Assembly (NCBI GenBank): GCA_902806065.1
Contig: CADCVE010000051.1
Span: 1-36,485, forward strand
Length of the DNA: 36,485 bases
Source: an uncultured Rubrobacteraceae bacterium
Lineage (GTDB): Bacteria > Actinomycetota > Rubrobacteria > Rubrobacterales > Rubrobacteraceae
Direction of reading: 5' to 3'
The translations under genes were made by a program, and so were the position numbers. Numbering within the stretch: the first letter of the stretch is position 1; each line of letters opens with the position of its first letter. The notes below the pieces were generated by a model, which saw nothing but the letters and a program-made list of their open reading frames with translations, was not told the origin of the DNA and did no database searches. Of the stretch, positions 17,084 through 24,682 are shown one piece after another.

Positions 17084-17428
17084 GTGCACCGCGTGTTGAT
17101 AGCCTTCGAGCCGCGCATGTATCGGGAGGTGCTCGTAACCGCCTTGCGCAGGCACCGACCGCTCGTCGAGTCGGTCCTCGCCGAGCCGGCGGCCCTGGAT
17201 CACACGGCTGGAAGTTTCGAACCGCACCTGATCGTGTGCAATCACGCTACACAAATGGTGCGGGACAGCGCCGCTGCGTGGGTTGAGGTTCAGGTAAAGG
17301 ATAGTTTCGACGCGGTGACCTGCGTCAATGGGGAGCGCTCGGAGATCCGAGACCTCAGCTTAGACGATTTGCTAGCGATCCTGGACGAGGCCGAGGGTAC
17401 CTCCAGCCCGGAACCTACACTAAGTTAG
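17084..17428 (+). CDS. Small receiver-like hypothetical protein
   Basis: The 114-residue protein (VHRVLIAFEPRMYREVLVTA, then FEPHLIVCN and a C-terminal DLSLDDLLAILDEAE) has an alternating strand/helix pattern like a response-regulator receiver, but the phosphoacceptor aspartate is not where a canonical receiver has it. I recall similar proteins with RVLIALEPRMYRE in Rubrobacter-type genomes, without known function. GTG at 17084 has AAAGG eight bases upstream and matches those N-termini, so I prefer it to ATG 17033, which has no close ribosome site. A TTTGGCACAT half-site lies upstream, near 16971. Confidence 0.6.
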   Translation: MHRVLIAFEPRMYREVLVTALRRHRPLVESVLAEPAALDHTAGSFEPHLIVCNHATQMVRDSAAAWVEVQVKDSFDAVTCVNGERSEIRDLSLDDLLAILDEAEGTSSPEPTLS

Positions 17429-17789
17429 GTGTAAGCCTCGACGAGGTGCTTCTTGCCAGGCGCGGAACCTCGATTGTGGTTGTTGTCGTAGATATTTGTA
17501 GAGCGTCTCGCTCCCTTCCACACGCTCCGGTTCCACTCCATCCTGTCTTCGGATAACCGGCTTCTGACCTCTCCATACCTCGACCGCTCTCGCCACAGCA
17601 TACGCAAGCGCCAGGTGACGTTGCGACCTTTTACGTAACATGGCATAGCTTTGTAAAACAAGCGTTTTCACGGCGCGAGACTTCAGGGTTGGTTCGGAAA
17701 GGCGTAACGTGGTATACAGAAGGCTTCGGGGGCCTCTTCGGGCGGGAAGAGGCCCTCGACTCGTCTTTACACTTCTACCGCTCTCCGGC
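17429..17789. other. Intergenic region
   Basis: About 360 bases between a rightward and a leftward gene. Apart from the hairpin at 17730-17755 I see nothing recognisable. Two overlapping leftward frames (about 17420-17671) have no ribosome site and no recognisable motif. Confidence 0.4.
17730..17755 (-). terminator. Hairpin downstream of the leftward gene at 17790
   Basis: GGGCCTCTTC and GAAGAGGCCC form a perfect 10-bp stem around a six-base loop, 35 bases beyond the stop of the leftward gene. No T-run follows on that strand. Confidence 0.6.
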
Positions 17790-18116
17790 TTACTGTTCGT
17801 CCTTTGGCCGGGTTACTTCTTCGCAGACAACGTAGTGAACCCTATCTGCTGGGATGAGGAATACTCTGCGAGACTGCGCGGACACTCGAAGTGGCGTGTT
17901 CTGCCGCAGGTTGTCGGAGATCTCCTTGAGGGCGCTCTCCGCCTCGTCCTGACTCTCGTAGACCCCGTACACCATCCGGGGCAGTGCGTACCCTATATTG
18001 CCGCCTGTATGGGCTCCGGGCACGCTCTCCTGGGCGTCGGAGAGGCGTACCTCCTCCTCGATTTGCTGCGGATGCTCGCCCGGGTTGACCAACCAGAGCA
18101 TAACGCTGTAGGCCAT
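17790..18116 (-). CDS. Small conserved hypothetical protein
   Basis: The 108-residue soluble protein (MAYSVMLWLVNPGEHPQQIE, ALPRMVYGVYESQDEAESAL, VFLIPADRVHYVVCEEV) has an alternating strand-helix-strand pattern with no catalytic motif that I recognise. AAGGAGG lies about six bases before the ATG at 18116, so the start is secure; a much longer frame to 18503 runs through the structured leader opposite and is not coding. It is divergent from the PRC-barrel gene, with about 345 bases between them. Its final strand VHYVVCEEV contains a single cysteine. Confidence 0.7.
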   Translation of the reverse strand: MAYSVMLWLVNPGEHPQQIEEEVRLSDAQESVPGAHTGGNIGYALPRMVYGVYESQDEAESALKEISDNLRQNTPLRVSAQSRRVFLIPADRVHYVVCEEVTRPKDEQ

Positions 18117-18210
18117 CTTCTTCCTCCTTATTGAGTTGACTATGGAGTACAAATGCACCGCGAACACGAGAGATAAGTCTGAGGATGCCTCTCGTTCTCC
18201 GCGATTGTGT

Positions 18211-18431
18211 TTGGCGCAAGGGATATTCCCCTCTCCGGGCTTCGACAAACCGCGACCGCTGCCGGGGGACACCAGCGGTGGCCTGGTTGCTCTGAAGACG
18301 CCTTGCGGTTCGGGTAGCCGGCCCCTGGTCGATAGTCCTTTCGGGCTGTCTCTGCGTGCTTCGCCGCACGTGGGAGTATTCGGGAGCTTCGCCGGGTACC
18401 AAGCTGCGTGAAAGGAGCGTCGATGGCGCTC
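18211..18431 (+). ncRNA. Structured 5' leader, riboswitch-like
   Basis: A perfect 7-bp long-range pairing (CGCAAGG 18215-18221 with CCTTGCG 18301-18307) encloses a 7-bp hairpin (18255-18261/18273-18279). Two tandem 8-bp hairpins follow (18331-18338/18343-18350 and 18352-18359/18366-18373), and a fifth stem (18415-18419/18427-18431) lies at the upstream ribosome site. Both 8-bp hairpins contain two G-U pairs on the plus strand that would be C-A mismatches on the minus strand, which indicates transcription toward the PRC-barrel gene. I do not recognise a known riboswitch class. A function in gene control is inference. Confidence 0.45.
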
Positions 18432-18440
18432 GTTGAATGA
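18423..18440 (+). promoter_or_regulatory. Five-codon upstream ORF (leader peptide MALVE)
   Basis: AAAGGAG five bases before an ATG opens a frame of five codons, ending in TGA 22 bases before the PRC-barrel start. Its ribosome site is embedded in the stem 18415-18431. This could be an attenuation or coupling device, or a chance frame. Confidence 0.35.
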
Positions 18441-18462
18441 GACCGAACAAGGAGATGAATCG

Positions 18463-19470
18463 ATGGATCGGGAAAACGACGGCTTCACGGCGATAGAAGA
18501 CAACTATGCTGGCTACAGCGTCTATGACCAGGATGGAGATAAGATCGGCAAGGTAGACGATCTCTTTATCGACGAGAACGACCAGTTGGAGTACATCGGC
18601 GTGAAGATGGGCTTCCTGGGGCGCAAATCCACCCTGATCCCCGTGGACGCGATAAGGATCGATGAGAGGCGTAAGGCTATGGATGTCACCCACGACAAGA
18701 GCGTGGTCAAGGACGCGCCGACCTTCGACGACGACGAGGAGATTACGCCGGATCTCGAGCAGCGAGTCCGCAGGCACTTCGGGTCGCAAAGCACCGGGAG
18801 CGGCCGGAGAGGCAGCTACGGCGATTACTACAGTGACGCTGCCGACCGCCGCGGTGGAACGGGCCTTGGTGACGACATAACGACCGGGCCTACCGACAGG
18901 ACCGGTGGCAGGACCAGTGAGGGGACTAGCGACAGGATCGGTGGAGGGACCGGCTTCACTACGGATGATAGGGGAGAACGAGGCCGGTCCCAGGAGTACG
19001 GCCGCGACCAGGAAAGGGTCCGGGGGAGAGACAGGCTCGGGGACGAGGACGAGATACGGGTACAACGCAGCGAGGAGGAGCTTCGGGGCGGAACCCGAGA
19101 AGTCGAGGCCGGGGCTATGAAGATCCGCAAGCGCGTACGCACCGACCACGAGCAGATCCGGGTGCCCAAGCGGCGTGAAGAGGTCTCGGTCGAGCGCGTT
19201 CCGGTAAACGAGCCGGCAACAGGCGCCGAGATCGGGGAGGACGAGATCATCGTCCCGGTGGTAGAGGAAGAGGTTGTCGTAGACAAGAGGCCCGTAGTGA
19301 AGGAAGAGATCCGGGTCCGCAAAGACGTCGTGCAAGATGAAGAGATCGTCGAGGCGGATGTCCGCAAGGAAGAGGTGGATATAGAAGATACCACTACCCG
19401 CGGGGCGGATCGCGGCGCCGAACGTGGTATAGGACCTGACGACGAAAGTAGGCGTCGCCGCGGCAGATAG
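18463..19470 (+). CDS. PRC-barrel and DUF2382 stress protein
   Basis: The 335-residue protein has a PRC-barrel at about residues 8-85 (YDQDGDKIGKVDDLFIDEND, GFLGRKSTLIPVDAI). A low-complexity Gly/Arg/Asp/Thr linker spans about 108-195. A DUF2382 domain with heptad-like VRKEEV/VPVVEEEVVVDKRPV repeats covers about 205-310, before an Arg-rich tail. This pairing is widespread in high-GC and desiccation-tolerant bacteria and in cyanobacteria. It is linked to stress responses, but the molecular role is unknown. ATG 18463 has AAGGAG eight bases upstream; a longer frame begins at TTG 18433. A folded leader and a tiny upstream ORF suggest post-transcriptional control. A 13-bp hairpin follows the gene. 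Confidence 0.9.
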   Translation: MDRENDGFTAIEDNYAGYSVYDQDGDKIGKVDDLFIDENDQLEYIGVKMGFLGRKSTLIPVDAIRIDERRKAMDVTHDKSVVKDAPTFDDDEEITPDLEQRVRRHFGSQSTGSGRRGSYGDYYSDAADRRGGTGLGDDITTGPTDRTGGRTSEGTSDRIGGGTGFTTDDRGERGRSQEYGRDQERVRGRDRLGDEDEIRVQRSEEELRGGTREVEAGAMKIRKRVRTDHEQIRVPKRREEVSVERVPVNEPATGAEIGEDEIIVPVVEEEVVVDKRPVVKEEIRVRKDVVQDEEIVEADVRKEEVDIEDTTTRGADRGAERGIGPDDESRRRRGR

Positions 19471-19494
19471 TTCGGGGCATAGGGGCGATTGTAG

Positions 19495-19527
19495 AGAGAG
19501 GCGGTTCTGGCCTGGAACCGCCTCTCT
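19495..19527 (+). terminator. Terminator after the PRC-barrel gene
   Basis: AGAGAGGCGGTTC (19495-19507) and GAACCGCCTCTCT (19515-19527) form a perfect 13-bp stem with a seven-base loop, 24 bases after the stop. The T-run is poor. Confidence 0.7.
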
Positions 19528-19594
19528 GCTGATCTGATAGGTTTCGCGGGCCAGAGGCGCGGCGGAAGAGCACGAGTGGCGGGAGGATCAGAGT

Positions 19595-20467
19595 ATGTTC
19601 GAGGGTTTCGAGGGGGTTCGCGTAGAGACCGGTGAGGCTACTATCAACGCCGTTCGCGGTGGCGAGGGGCCGCCGGTGCTGCTGCTACACGGCTATCCTC
19701 AGACTTTGGCCATGTGGCATCTGGTCGCGCCGCGTCTCACTGAAGCTTTCACGGTCGTGGCGGCGGATCTGCGAGGCTACGGTGACAGCTTCAAGCCCGA
19801 GGGTGGAAGCGATCACTCCAAATATTCGAAGCGTGCTATGGCTGGGGACCAGGTACAGCTCATGCGGGAGTTGGGCTTTGACTCCTTCGCCGTCGTCGGC
19901 CACGATCGGGGAGGCCGCGTCGCCCACCGCATGGCCCTGGACTACCCGGAGAGGATAACTAAGCTGGCGGTCCTGGACATCGTGCCTACGCGTCACGTCT
20001 TCGCAACGGCGGACAGAGACCTTGCGATGTCCTACTATCACTGGTTCTTCCTCGCCCAGCCCTACGACCTGCCCGAACGCCTAATCGGAGCCGACCCGGA
20101 CTATTATCTGAGCAAGAAGCTCGGTGGGTGGGGGAGCGGCGTCGAAGCCTTCGCTCAGGAGGCTTACGCCGAGTACCAACGCTGTTTCCGCGACCCGGAG
20201 ACGATTCACGCGAGCTGCGAGGATTATCGGGCTGCCGCCACGATAGACCTCGTTCATGACGAGGCCGACCAGCATCGCAAGGTGGAGTGCCCGCTCCTGG
20301 CGCTCTGGGGAGAGAAGGGTGTCGTGGAGAGGCTTTACGATGTGTTGGAGGTCTGGAGCGGGTACGCCTCCGATGTGCGAGGCAGTCCCCTGCCCTGCGG
20401 TCACTTCCTGGCCGAGGAGAGGCCGGGGGAGACAGCGGAAGAGTTGGTTTCCTTCCTTGAAGCCTGA
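19595..20467 (+). CDS. Haloacetate (fluoroacetate) dehalogenase-like hydrolase
   Basis: This alpha/beta-hydrolase has an aspartate nucleophile, D104 in GHDRGGR, rather than serine. The other residues that define fluoroacetate dehalogenases are in place: R105 and R108 to bind the carboxylate, catalytic acid D128 (VLDIVPT), H149-W150 (YYHWFFLAQP) and Y211 (CEDYRA) to hold the halide, and H270 (CGHFLAEE). Such enzymes turn haloacetates into glycolate plus halide; some relatives are general esterase-like or epoxide hydrolases. The length of 290 residues is standard. GGGAGGAT about eight bases before the ATG confirms the start. It stands alone between two terminator-like regions. No transport or glycolate-use genes are next to it. 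Confidence 0.82.
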   Translation: MFEGFEGVRVETGEATINAVRGGEGPPVLLLHGYPQTLAMWHLVAPRLTEAFTVVAADLRGYGDSFKPEGGSDHSKYSKRAMAGDQVQLMRELGFDSFAVVGHDRGGRVAHRMALDYPERITKLAVLDIVPTRHVFATADRDLAMSYYHWFFLAQPYDLPERLIGADPDYYLSKKLGGWGSGVEAFAQEAYAEYQRCFRDPETIHASCEDYRAAATIDLVHDEADQHRKVECPLLALWGEKGVVERLYDVLEVWSGYASDVRGSPLPCGHFLAEERPGETAEELVSFLEA

Positions 20468-20583
20468 GAAGATGCCGGACACGTCTCTTTAGGATCCCGG
20501 CACGGGTTCCGGCAAGTCTTGGACTGCCTCTGGAGCTGCTCTTCTAGCTTTCGCATACTGGACTCTTCCAGGCATGCAAGTGC

Positions 20584-20612
20584 TTGCACCGGAACACAGA
20601 AGACTTTAACAT
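20584..20612 (+). promoter_or_regulatory. Promoter of the BCCT gene
   Basis: TTGCAC (20584-20589) and TAACAT (20607-20612) are 17 bases apart, about 68 bases before the start codon at 20681. Confidence 0.55.
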
Positions 20613-20680
20613 GTTCCTCACAGCTTTTTGTGCTTGGGCGAAAGCCAAGGTGAAACCGTTGGGGAAGGAAGGTTTTGCGA

Positions 20681-22276
20681 ATGCAAAGGTTGCAAAAGAT
20701 GTTTGCCGGGACCGGGTCCGTGTTCTGGGTCACGGCTGGGCTGTCGGCGGCATTGATCGTATGGGGCGTGTTCTTTACAGCCAACTTCACTGTGGTAATC
20801 ACGGTGACTTTCGAGTCTATAATTGCGAACCTCTCCTGGTTCTATATGATCGTAACGAGCCTGTTCCTGGGGTTCTGTATCTGGTTGGCCTTCTCCCGAT
20901 ACGGCAAGATCCGGCTTGGCAAGGATGACGAGAGGCCTGAGTTCGGTTGGTTCTCGTGGGTCGCCATGCTCTTCCAGGCGGGGATGGGGCTCGCCGTCGT
21001 GTTCTGGGGTGGCGCTGAGCCCGTGACGCACTACGCCGATCCGCCCTTCGGCGAGGCGCAGGCAAATACGACGGGGGCCGCCCAGCTTGCCATGCAGTAC
21101 TCCTTCTTCCACTGGGGGCTTCACGCTTGGGGAGTCTTCGCCGTCACCGGCCTCGCCGTAGCCTACTTTAGCTTCCGCAAGGACACAAAGGGCGTGATTA
21201 GCCCGATCTTCTACCCCCTCCTGGGCGAGCGCGTCAACGGTCCCATCGGGAAGGCCATAGACATCCTGGCGATCTTCGTCACCCTTGTCGGCATCGCCGT
21301 CTCTTTAGGGTTGGGGGGGCTGCAGATCGGCGCGGGGTTCGAGGCGGCACTGGGCTTCTCGAATGTACTCAGCTTGCAGTTGATCATCATCGCCGTCACC
21401 GCGGTCGCCTACATGCTCTCGGCGGCGACTCCGCTGGAGAAGGGCGTAAAGTGGTTGAGCAACATAAGCATGATCGTGGGTGCCTTTCTGGCCATCTACT
21501 TCTTCGTCGCCGGGCCGAGCATTCTCATAATCAATGCCTTCGTGCAGGGAATCGGCGACTATGTGGGTGCCCTTGTCCCCATGAGCCTCACGATGGGCGC
21601 CTTCGGCCAGGATACCGAGTTCCTCAGCAAGTTCACCGCTTTTTATTGGGGGTGGTGGATCGCCTGGGCCCCATTCGTGGGGATCTTCGCTGCCCGGATC
21701 TCCAGGGGTAGGACTATCCGGGAGTTCGTCGTCGGTATTCTGGTCGTACCAAGCCTGATCTGTATGGTGTGGTTCTCTATAGCTGGGGCGTCGGGCATAG
21801 AACTCGACCAGACTTTGGGCGGGACGCTCAGTGCTGCCGCCATCAGCGACCCGGCGGCGGGATTCTTCGTCTTCCTCCAGTATTACCCGCTCCCCATCTT
21901 CACATCGCTCGTGACGATCTTTTTGCTGTGGATCTTCTTCGTCGCGGGGGCTGACGCGGGGACCATCGTGATGGGTAGCATGTCCGTCGGTGGCGCCCTG
22001 GACCCGAACAGGTTCGTCCGGCTCGTCTGGGGAGTGGTGATAGGCTTGCTCGCAGCGGTCTTGCTCTTGAGCGGGGGGATTGAATCGGTTCAGCAAGCGG
22101 CGGTCGTGGTTGGATTACCGTTCGCCATAGTAATGCTCTTTATATGCTATGCCCTGTACAAAGCTCTCCGGGAAGACTACCGCGAACAGGAGGAGAGGCA
22201 GCAAGGAGAGCGAGAACCCGAAGACCGCAGGGTGAAAGAACCTGTGGGTGGGACATCGCCGGCCCCAAACAAGTAA
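20681..22276 (+). CDS. BCCT-family betaine/carnitine/choline transporter
   Basis: The 531-residue protein has twelve predicted membrane segments. It carries the BCCT signatures AGMGLAVVFWGGAEP (near residue 100) and YWGWWIAWAPFVGIFAARIS followed by RGRTIREF (near 325-350). These carriers take up quaternary ammonium osmolytes such as glycine betaine with sodium or protons. The aromatic WGWWIAW stretch forms part of the substrate cage. The glycine-rich GMGLA of segment 3 resembles the sodium-coupled GMGIG motif of BetP. The charged C-terminal tail (REDYREQEERQQGEREPEDR) could sense osmotic stress, as in BetP. ATG 20681 has GGAAGG eight bases upstream; TTG 20675 is too close to it. The gene is monocistronic. 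Confidence 0.93.
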   Translation: MQRLQKMFAGTGSVFWVTAGLSAALIVWGVFFTANFTVVITVTFESIIANLSWFYMIVTSLFLGFCIWLAFSRYGKIRLGKDDERPEFGWFSWVAMLFQAGMGLAVVFWGGAEPVTHYADPPFGEAQANTTGAAQLAMQYSFFHWGLHAWGVFAVTGLAVAYFSFRKDTKGVISPIFYPLLGERVNGPIGKAIDILAIFVTLVGIAVSLGLGGLQIGAGFEAALGFSNVLSLQLIIIAVTAVAYMLSAATPLEKGVKWLSNISMIVGAFLAIYFFVAGPSILIINAFVQGIGDYVGALVPMSLTMGAFGQDTEFLSKFTAFYWGWWIAWAPFVGIFAARISRGRTIREFVVGILVVPSLICMVWFSIAGASGIELDQTLGGTLSAAAISDPAAGFFVFLQYYPLPIFTSLVTIFLLWIFFVAGADAGTIVMGSMSVGGALDPNRFVRLVWGVVIGLLAAVLLLSGGIESVQQAAVVVGLPFAIVMLFICYALYKALREDYREQEERQQGEREPEDRRVKEPVGGTSPAPNK

Positions 22277-22477
22277 TCCGAGGCCGGTAAAGGACCAGGG
22301 AAGGTAGATTTACGGTTGCAGAAGCTACGGCAAACGACGTGCTCGCCGACGCCGAAGCCTAGCGAATGACCCGGGAGAGTTCTTTCTCTATTCTCCGGGA
22401 GTCTGGTAAGCTGGACACAGGGTCCCACGGTCGAAAACTCGGAGTAAACGGCTCCTGAAAGATCAGAAGGAGGGAGA

Positions 22478-22951
22478 GTGGGCAGAACGCGTACGAACCC
22501 GTTTCGGGGAATCATAGATGTCATGAGTGAAATGGCCCGGATGCGAGAGCTCGGTAGGACCGGCTACGAACCCGGGCAAGAGGATCGGCAAAGGACCCAC
22601 GCTACCGCATGGGTCCCAACCACCGATATATTCGCTAGAGGGGGAGACCTCGTGATCCGGGTTTCGCTTGCGGGTGTGAGTCGGGAGGACGTGGACATCA
22701 CGTTCTCCGACGGCGTGCTGACCGTCTCCGGAGAACGCAAGAGCGATCTGGACGAGGAACAGGTGAGTTTCTATGTCCGGGAGCGCTATTATGGTGCTTT
22801 CAGACGGCCCATATCTTTACCCGCGGGTATCGACGAGAGCAGTATAAGCGCCGACTTCGAGAACGGCCTGCTGGAGATTACGGTTCGAGGTGCTGCCGCC
22901 TCCGCCGCTGTAGAACCCCGGCGCATCGAGATCGGGAACAGATCTAGCTGA
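22478..22951 (+). CDS. Small heat-shock protein (Hsp20/alpha-crystallin)
   Basis: The 157-residue chaperone binds unfolding proteins without ATP. The alpha-crystallin domain spans about residues 43-135 with VPTTDIFARGGDLVIRVSLA, the SDGVLTVSGER strand and the FENGLLEITV signature (A-x-x-x-n-GvL-like). The C-terminal I-x-I anchor is present in RRIEIG. The N-terminal arm (about 40 residues, MSEMARMRELGRTG) is short. GTG 22478 has AAGGAGGG close upstream. I see no HAIR or CIRCE operator in the 200 bases before it; a bulged hairpin near 22371-22398 may end the transporter transcript. Confidence 0.93.
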   Translation: MGRTRTNPFRGIIDVMSEMARMRELGRTGYEPGQEDRQRTHATAWVPTTDIFARGGDLVIRVSLAGVSREDVDITFSDGVLTVSGERKSDLDEEQVSFYVRERYYGAFRRPISLPAGIDESSISADFENGLLEITVRGAAASAAVEPRRIEIGNRSS

Positions 22952-23153
22952 GCGCGGCGGGAGCCAGCCTATAAACGTCGGGTGCCTCTGTTTGGTTAAG
23001 AGAGATGAAAGAGGGCGTAACCGAGGAAGAGTTCGAGCATCGTGAGGTCGAACTGCCCCGGGCCGTTTTACAGCATAGCGAACAGAGCCTGCTGGTCGGT
23101 CAGCGCCGAACCCAAGAGTAGGGCGTGCCCGTCGTACCTTCCTCCGGGCTTGT

Positions 23154-23159
23154 TACACT
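23154..23159 (+). promoter_or_regulatory. -10 box immediately before a start codon
   Basis: TACACT preceded by TGT (an extended -10) ends six bases before the GTG at 23166, where a transcription start would coincide with the start codon. No ribosome site is present, so the small gene may be leaderless. Confidence 0.35.
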
Positions 23160-23165
23160 GGCGGA

Positions 23166-23375
23166 GTGGTAGAGGATACAAGGCGGCGCGTGGAAGAGGA
23201 GAAGGCCCGGATCGAGGCCGAGTACCGCGAGGTGCTCAAGAACTCGGTCGCGTTCGAGAAGAAGATACGTAACCGCTGGCGCGAGAAGAACCGGCAAAAG
23301 AATACCCGTATCGCCGAGCTAGAAGCGCGGGTCGCGGAGTTGGAGCACAGGCTACAGGACGCGGAGAGCATATAG
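23166..23375 (+). CDS. Small coiled-coil protein
   Basis: The 69-residue, highly charged protein (RRRVEEEKARIEAEYREVL, IAELEARVAELEHRLQDAE) is almost wholly helical with heptad spacing, so it should form a coiled coil. Third codon positions are strongly G/C, as in neighbouring genes, which supports coding. The GTG at 23166 has no ribosome site but follows an extended -10 box at the distance expected for a leaderless message. No family can be assigned. Confidence 0.5.
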   Translation: MVEDTRRRVEEEKARIEAEYREVLKNSVAFEKKIRNRWREKNRQKNTRIAELEARVAELEHRLQDAESI

Positions 23376-23552
23376 GATGCCCGGCTGAAGGTTGCGGAAA
23401 CCTGCTCCGCGATCAGGACCGGACGATTGTACTCGGCTAGACGAACTCTTACCTATCAGGTTGCGAGGTATACCAAGGGGATTATTACGAGTTTTGTATC
23501 AGCGCTATTGCTCTAGCCTCGGATCAAGACTTGGTGTAGTCTTCTCGCTGCT

Positions 23553-24653
23553 ATGAAAGCGGTTGTTCTCGTTGGGGGTCAGGGGAGTAGGCTGCGGCCT
23601 ATAACTTATGACGTGCCCAAGGCTATGGTTCCCTTGCGGAACGAGCCTTTCATAAACTATATGGTCAACTTCTTGAGGGCTGGGGGGCTTGAAGGGGTAG
23701 TGCTCTCTATGGGGTATTTGCCGGACCCGATCCAGGATTACTTCGAGCGGTGGGACATGGGTGGTTTCTCGATCGACTACGCTGTTGAGGACCACGCTCT
23801 GGGGACGGCCGGTGGCATCAAGAACACCGAAGCGTACCTCGATGGCGGCCCCATAGTAGTGGTGAACGGTGACGTGCTCTCGGGGTTGAAGCTCGGGGAT
23901 GTTATCGCGAAGCACCGGGAGTCGGATGCTCTGGCGACGATTACGCTTACCAGCGTCGAGGACCCGACGGCCTACGGTCTGGTCGAGGTGGACCACGACA
24001 TGCTGGTACACCGCTTTCTGGAGAAGCCCGCCGCTGACGAGGTGACGACGAACCTGGTCAACGCCGGCATCTACGTGCTAGAGCCCGAGGTCCTTGCCAT
24101 GATTCCCGCCGGCCGGGAGGTCTCCATCGAACGTGAGGTCTTCCCTTATCTGCAGGCCGAGGGACGCCTGCGGGCCTACGTCTCAAGCTCCTACTGGAAG
24201 GACATCGGCACCCCGAGGAGCTACCTCGCCGCCTCCCACGACGTCCTCTCCGGCGTGGTCGGTACCCGCGAAGACTTCGACTACCTGCAAGTAGATCAGT
24301 CAGTAACGCCGAGCAAGGGCGTCAAACTGCTGCCGCCGGTCTCGGTGGCTGAAGGGTGCATCCTCAAGGGCGGCGCTACCATCGGGGGCCGCTCGGCGCT
24401 CGGTCGCGGGTGCGTGATCGGGGAACGGGCGTTAGTCGAGGGGAGCATTCTACTGGACGAGGTAGAGGTGGAGCCGGGCGCGGTGGTGCGTGGTTCGATC
24501 ATCGGCCCGGGTGCACGCGTCGGGCAGGACGCCATCGTACGCGGCCTCTCCGTACTCGGGGCCGGGTGCATAATCGGCGAGGGAAACGTCCTCGACCAGG
24601 GTGTCCGCATCAACCCGGGCGTCGTTCTCCCTCCACGCAGCATGAACTTCTAA
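23553..24653 (+). CDS. Sugar-1-phosphate nucleotidyltransferase (GMP/GDP-mannose or glucose type)
   Basis: Residues 1-230 form the nucleotidyltransferase domain with the signature VVLVGGQGSRLRP (residues 4-16), PKAMVPL, metal-site VNGDVL near 110, EKPAADE near 158 and NAGIYVLEP. Residues about 255-366 are a left-handed beta-helix of hexapeptide repeats (GGATIGGRSALGRGCVIGER). This matches the ManC/GMPP-like or GlmU-like sugar nucleotidyltransferases that make GDP-mannose or related sugars; the sugar and base are not certain. No ribosome site precedes the ATG. GDP-mannose would feed cell-envelope glycans or the solute mannosylglycerate. It is followed by comF after 29 bases containing a hairpin. 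Confidence 0.9.
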   Translation: MKAVVLVGGQGSRLRPITYDVPKAMVPLRNEPFINYMVNFLRAGGLEGVVLSMGYLPDPIQDYFERWDMGGFSIDYAVEDHALGTAGGIKNTEAYLDGGPIVVVNGDVLSGLKLGDVIAKHRESDALATITLTSVEDPTAYGLVEVDHDMLVHRFLEKPAADEVTTNLVNAGIYVLEPEVLAMIPAGREVSIEREVFPYLQAEGRLRAYVSSSYWKDIGTPRSYLAASHDVLSGVVGTREDFDYLQVDQSVTPSKGVKLLPPVSVAEGCILKGGATIGGRSALGRGCVIGERALVEGSILLDEVEVEPGAVVRGSIIGPGARVGQDAIVRGLSVLGAGCIIGEGNVLDQGVRINPGVVLPPRSMNF

Positions 24654-24662
24654 CCAGATAGA

Positions 24663-24678
24663 GCTCCTAAAAAGGAGC
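24663..24678 (+). promoter_or_regulatory. Hairpin sequestering the comF ribosome site
   Basis: GCTCCT and AGGAGC pair perfectly around an AAAA loop; the second arm is the Shine-Dalgarno sequence of the TTG start at 24683. It could damp comF translation or couple it to the upstream gene. Confidence 0.45.
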
Positions 24679-24682
24679 AGCT

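Noticed and set aside
17420-17671. Two overlapping leftward frames of about 80 codons
   Set aside because: No ribosome site, motif or promoter; composition does not favour either frame.
18255-18330. Possible B12-box-like or c-di-AMP-switch-like segment (GCCGGGGGACACC)
   Set aside because: Only a short resemblance; the conserved cores of cobalamin and ydaO riboswitches are missing.
22277-22477. HspR (HAIR) or HrcA (CIRCE) operator before hsp20
   Set aside because: No matching inverted repeat is found; only a bulged hairpin, more like a terminator.
23005-23121. 38-codon ORF starting ATG with adjacent AAGAGAG
   Set aside because: The ribosome site abuts the start with no spacer and no family is visible; kept out as unsupported.
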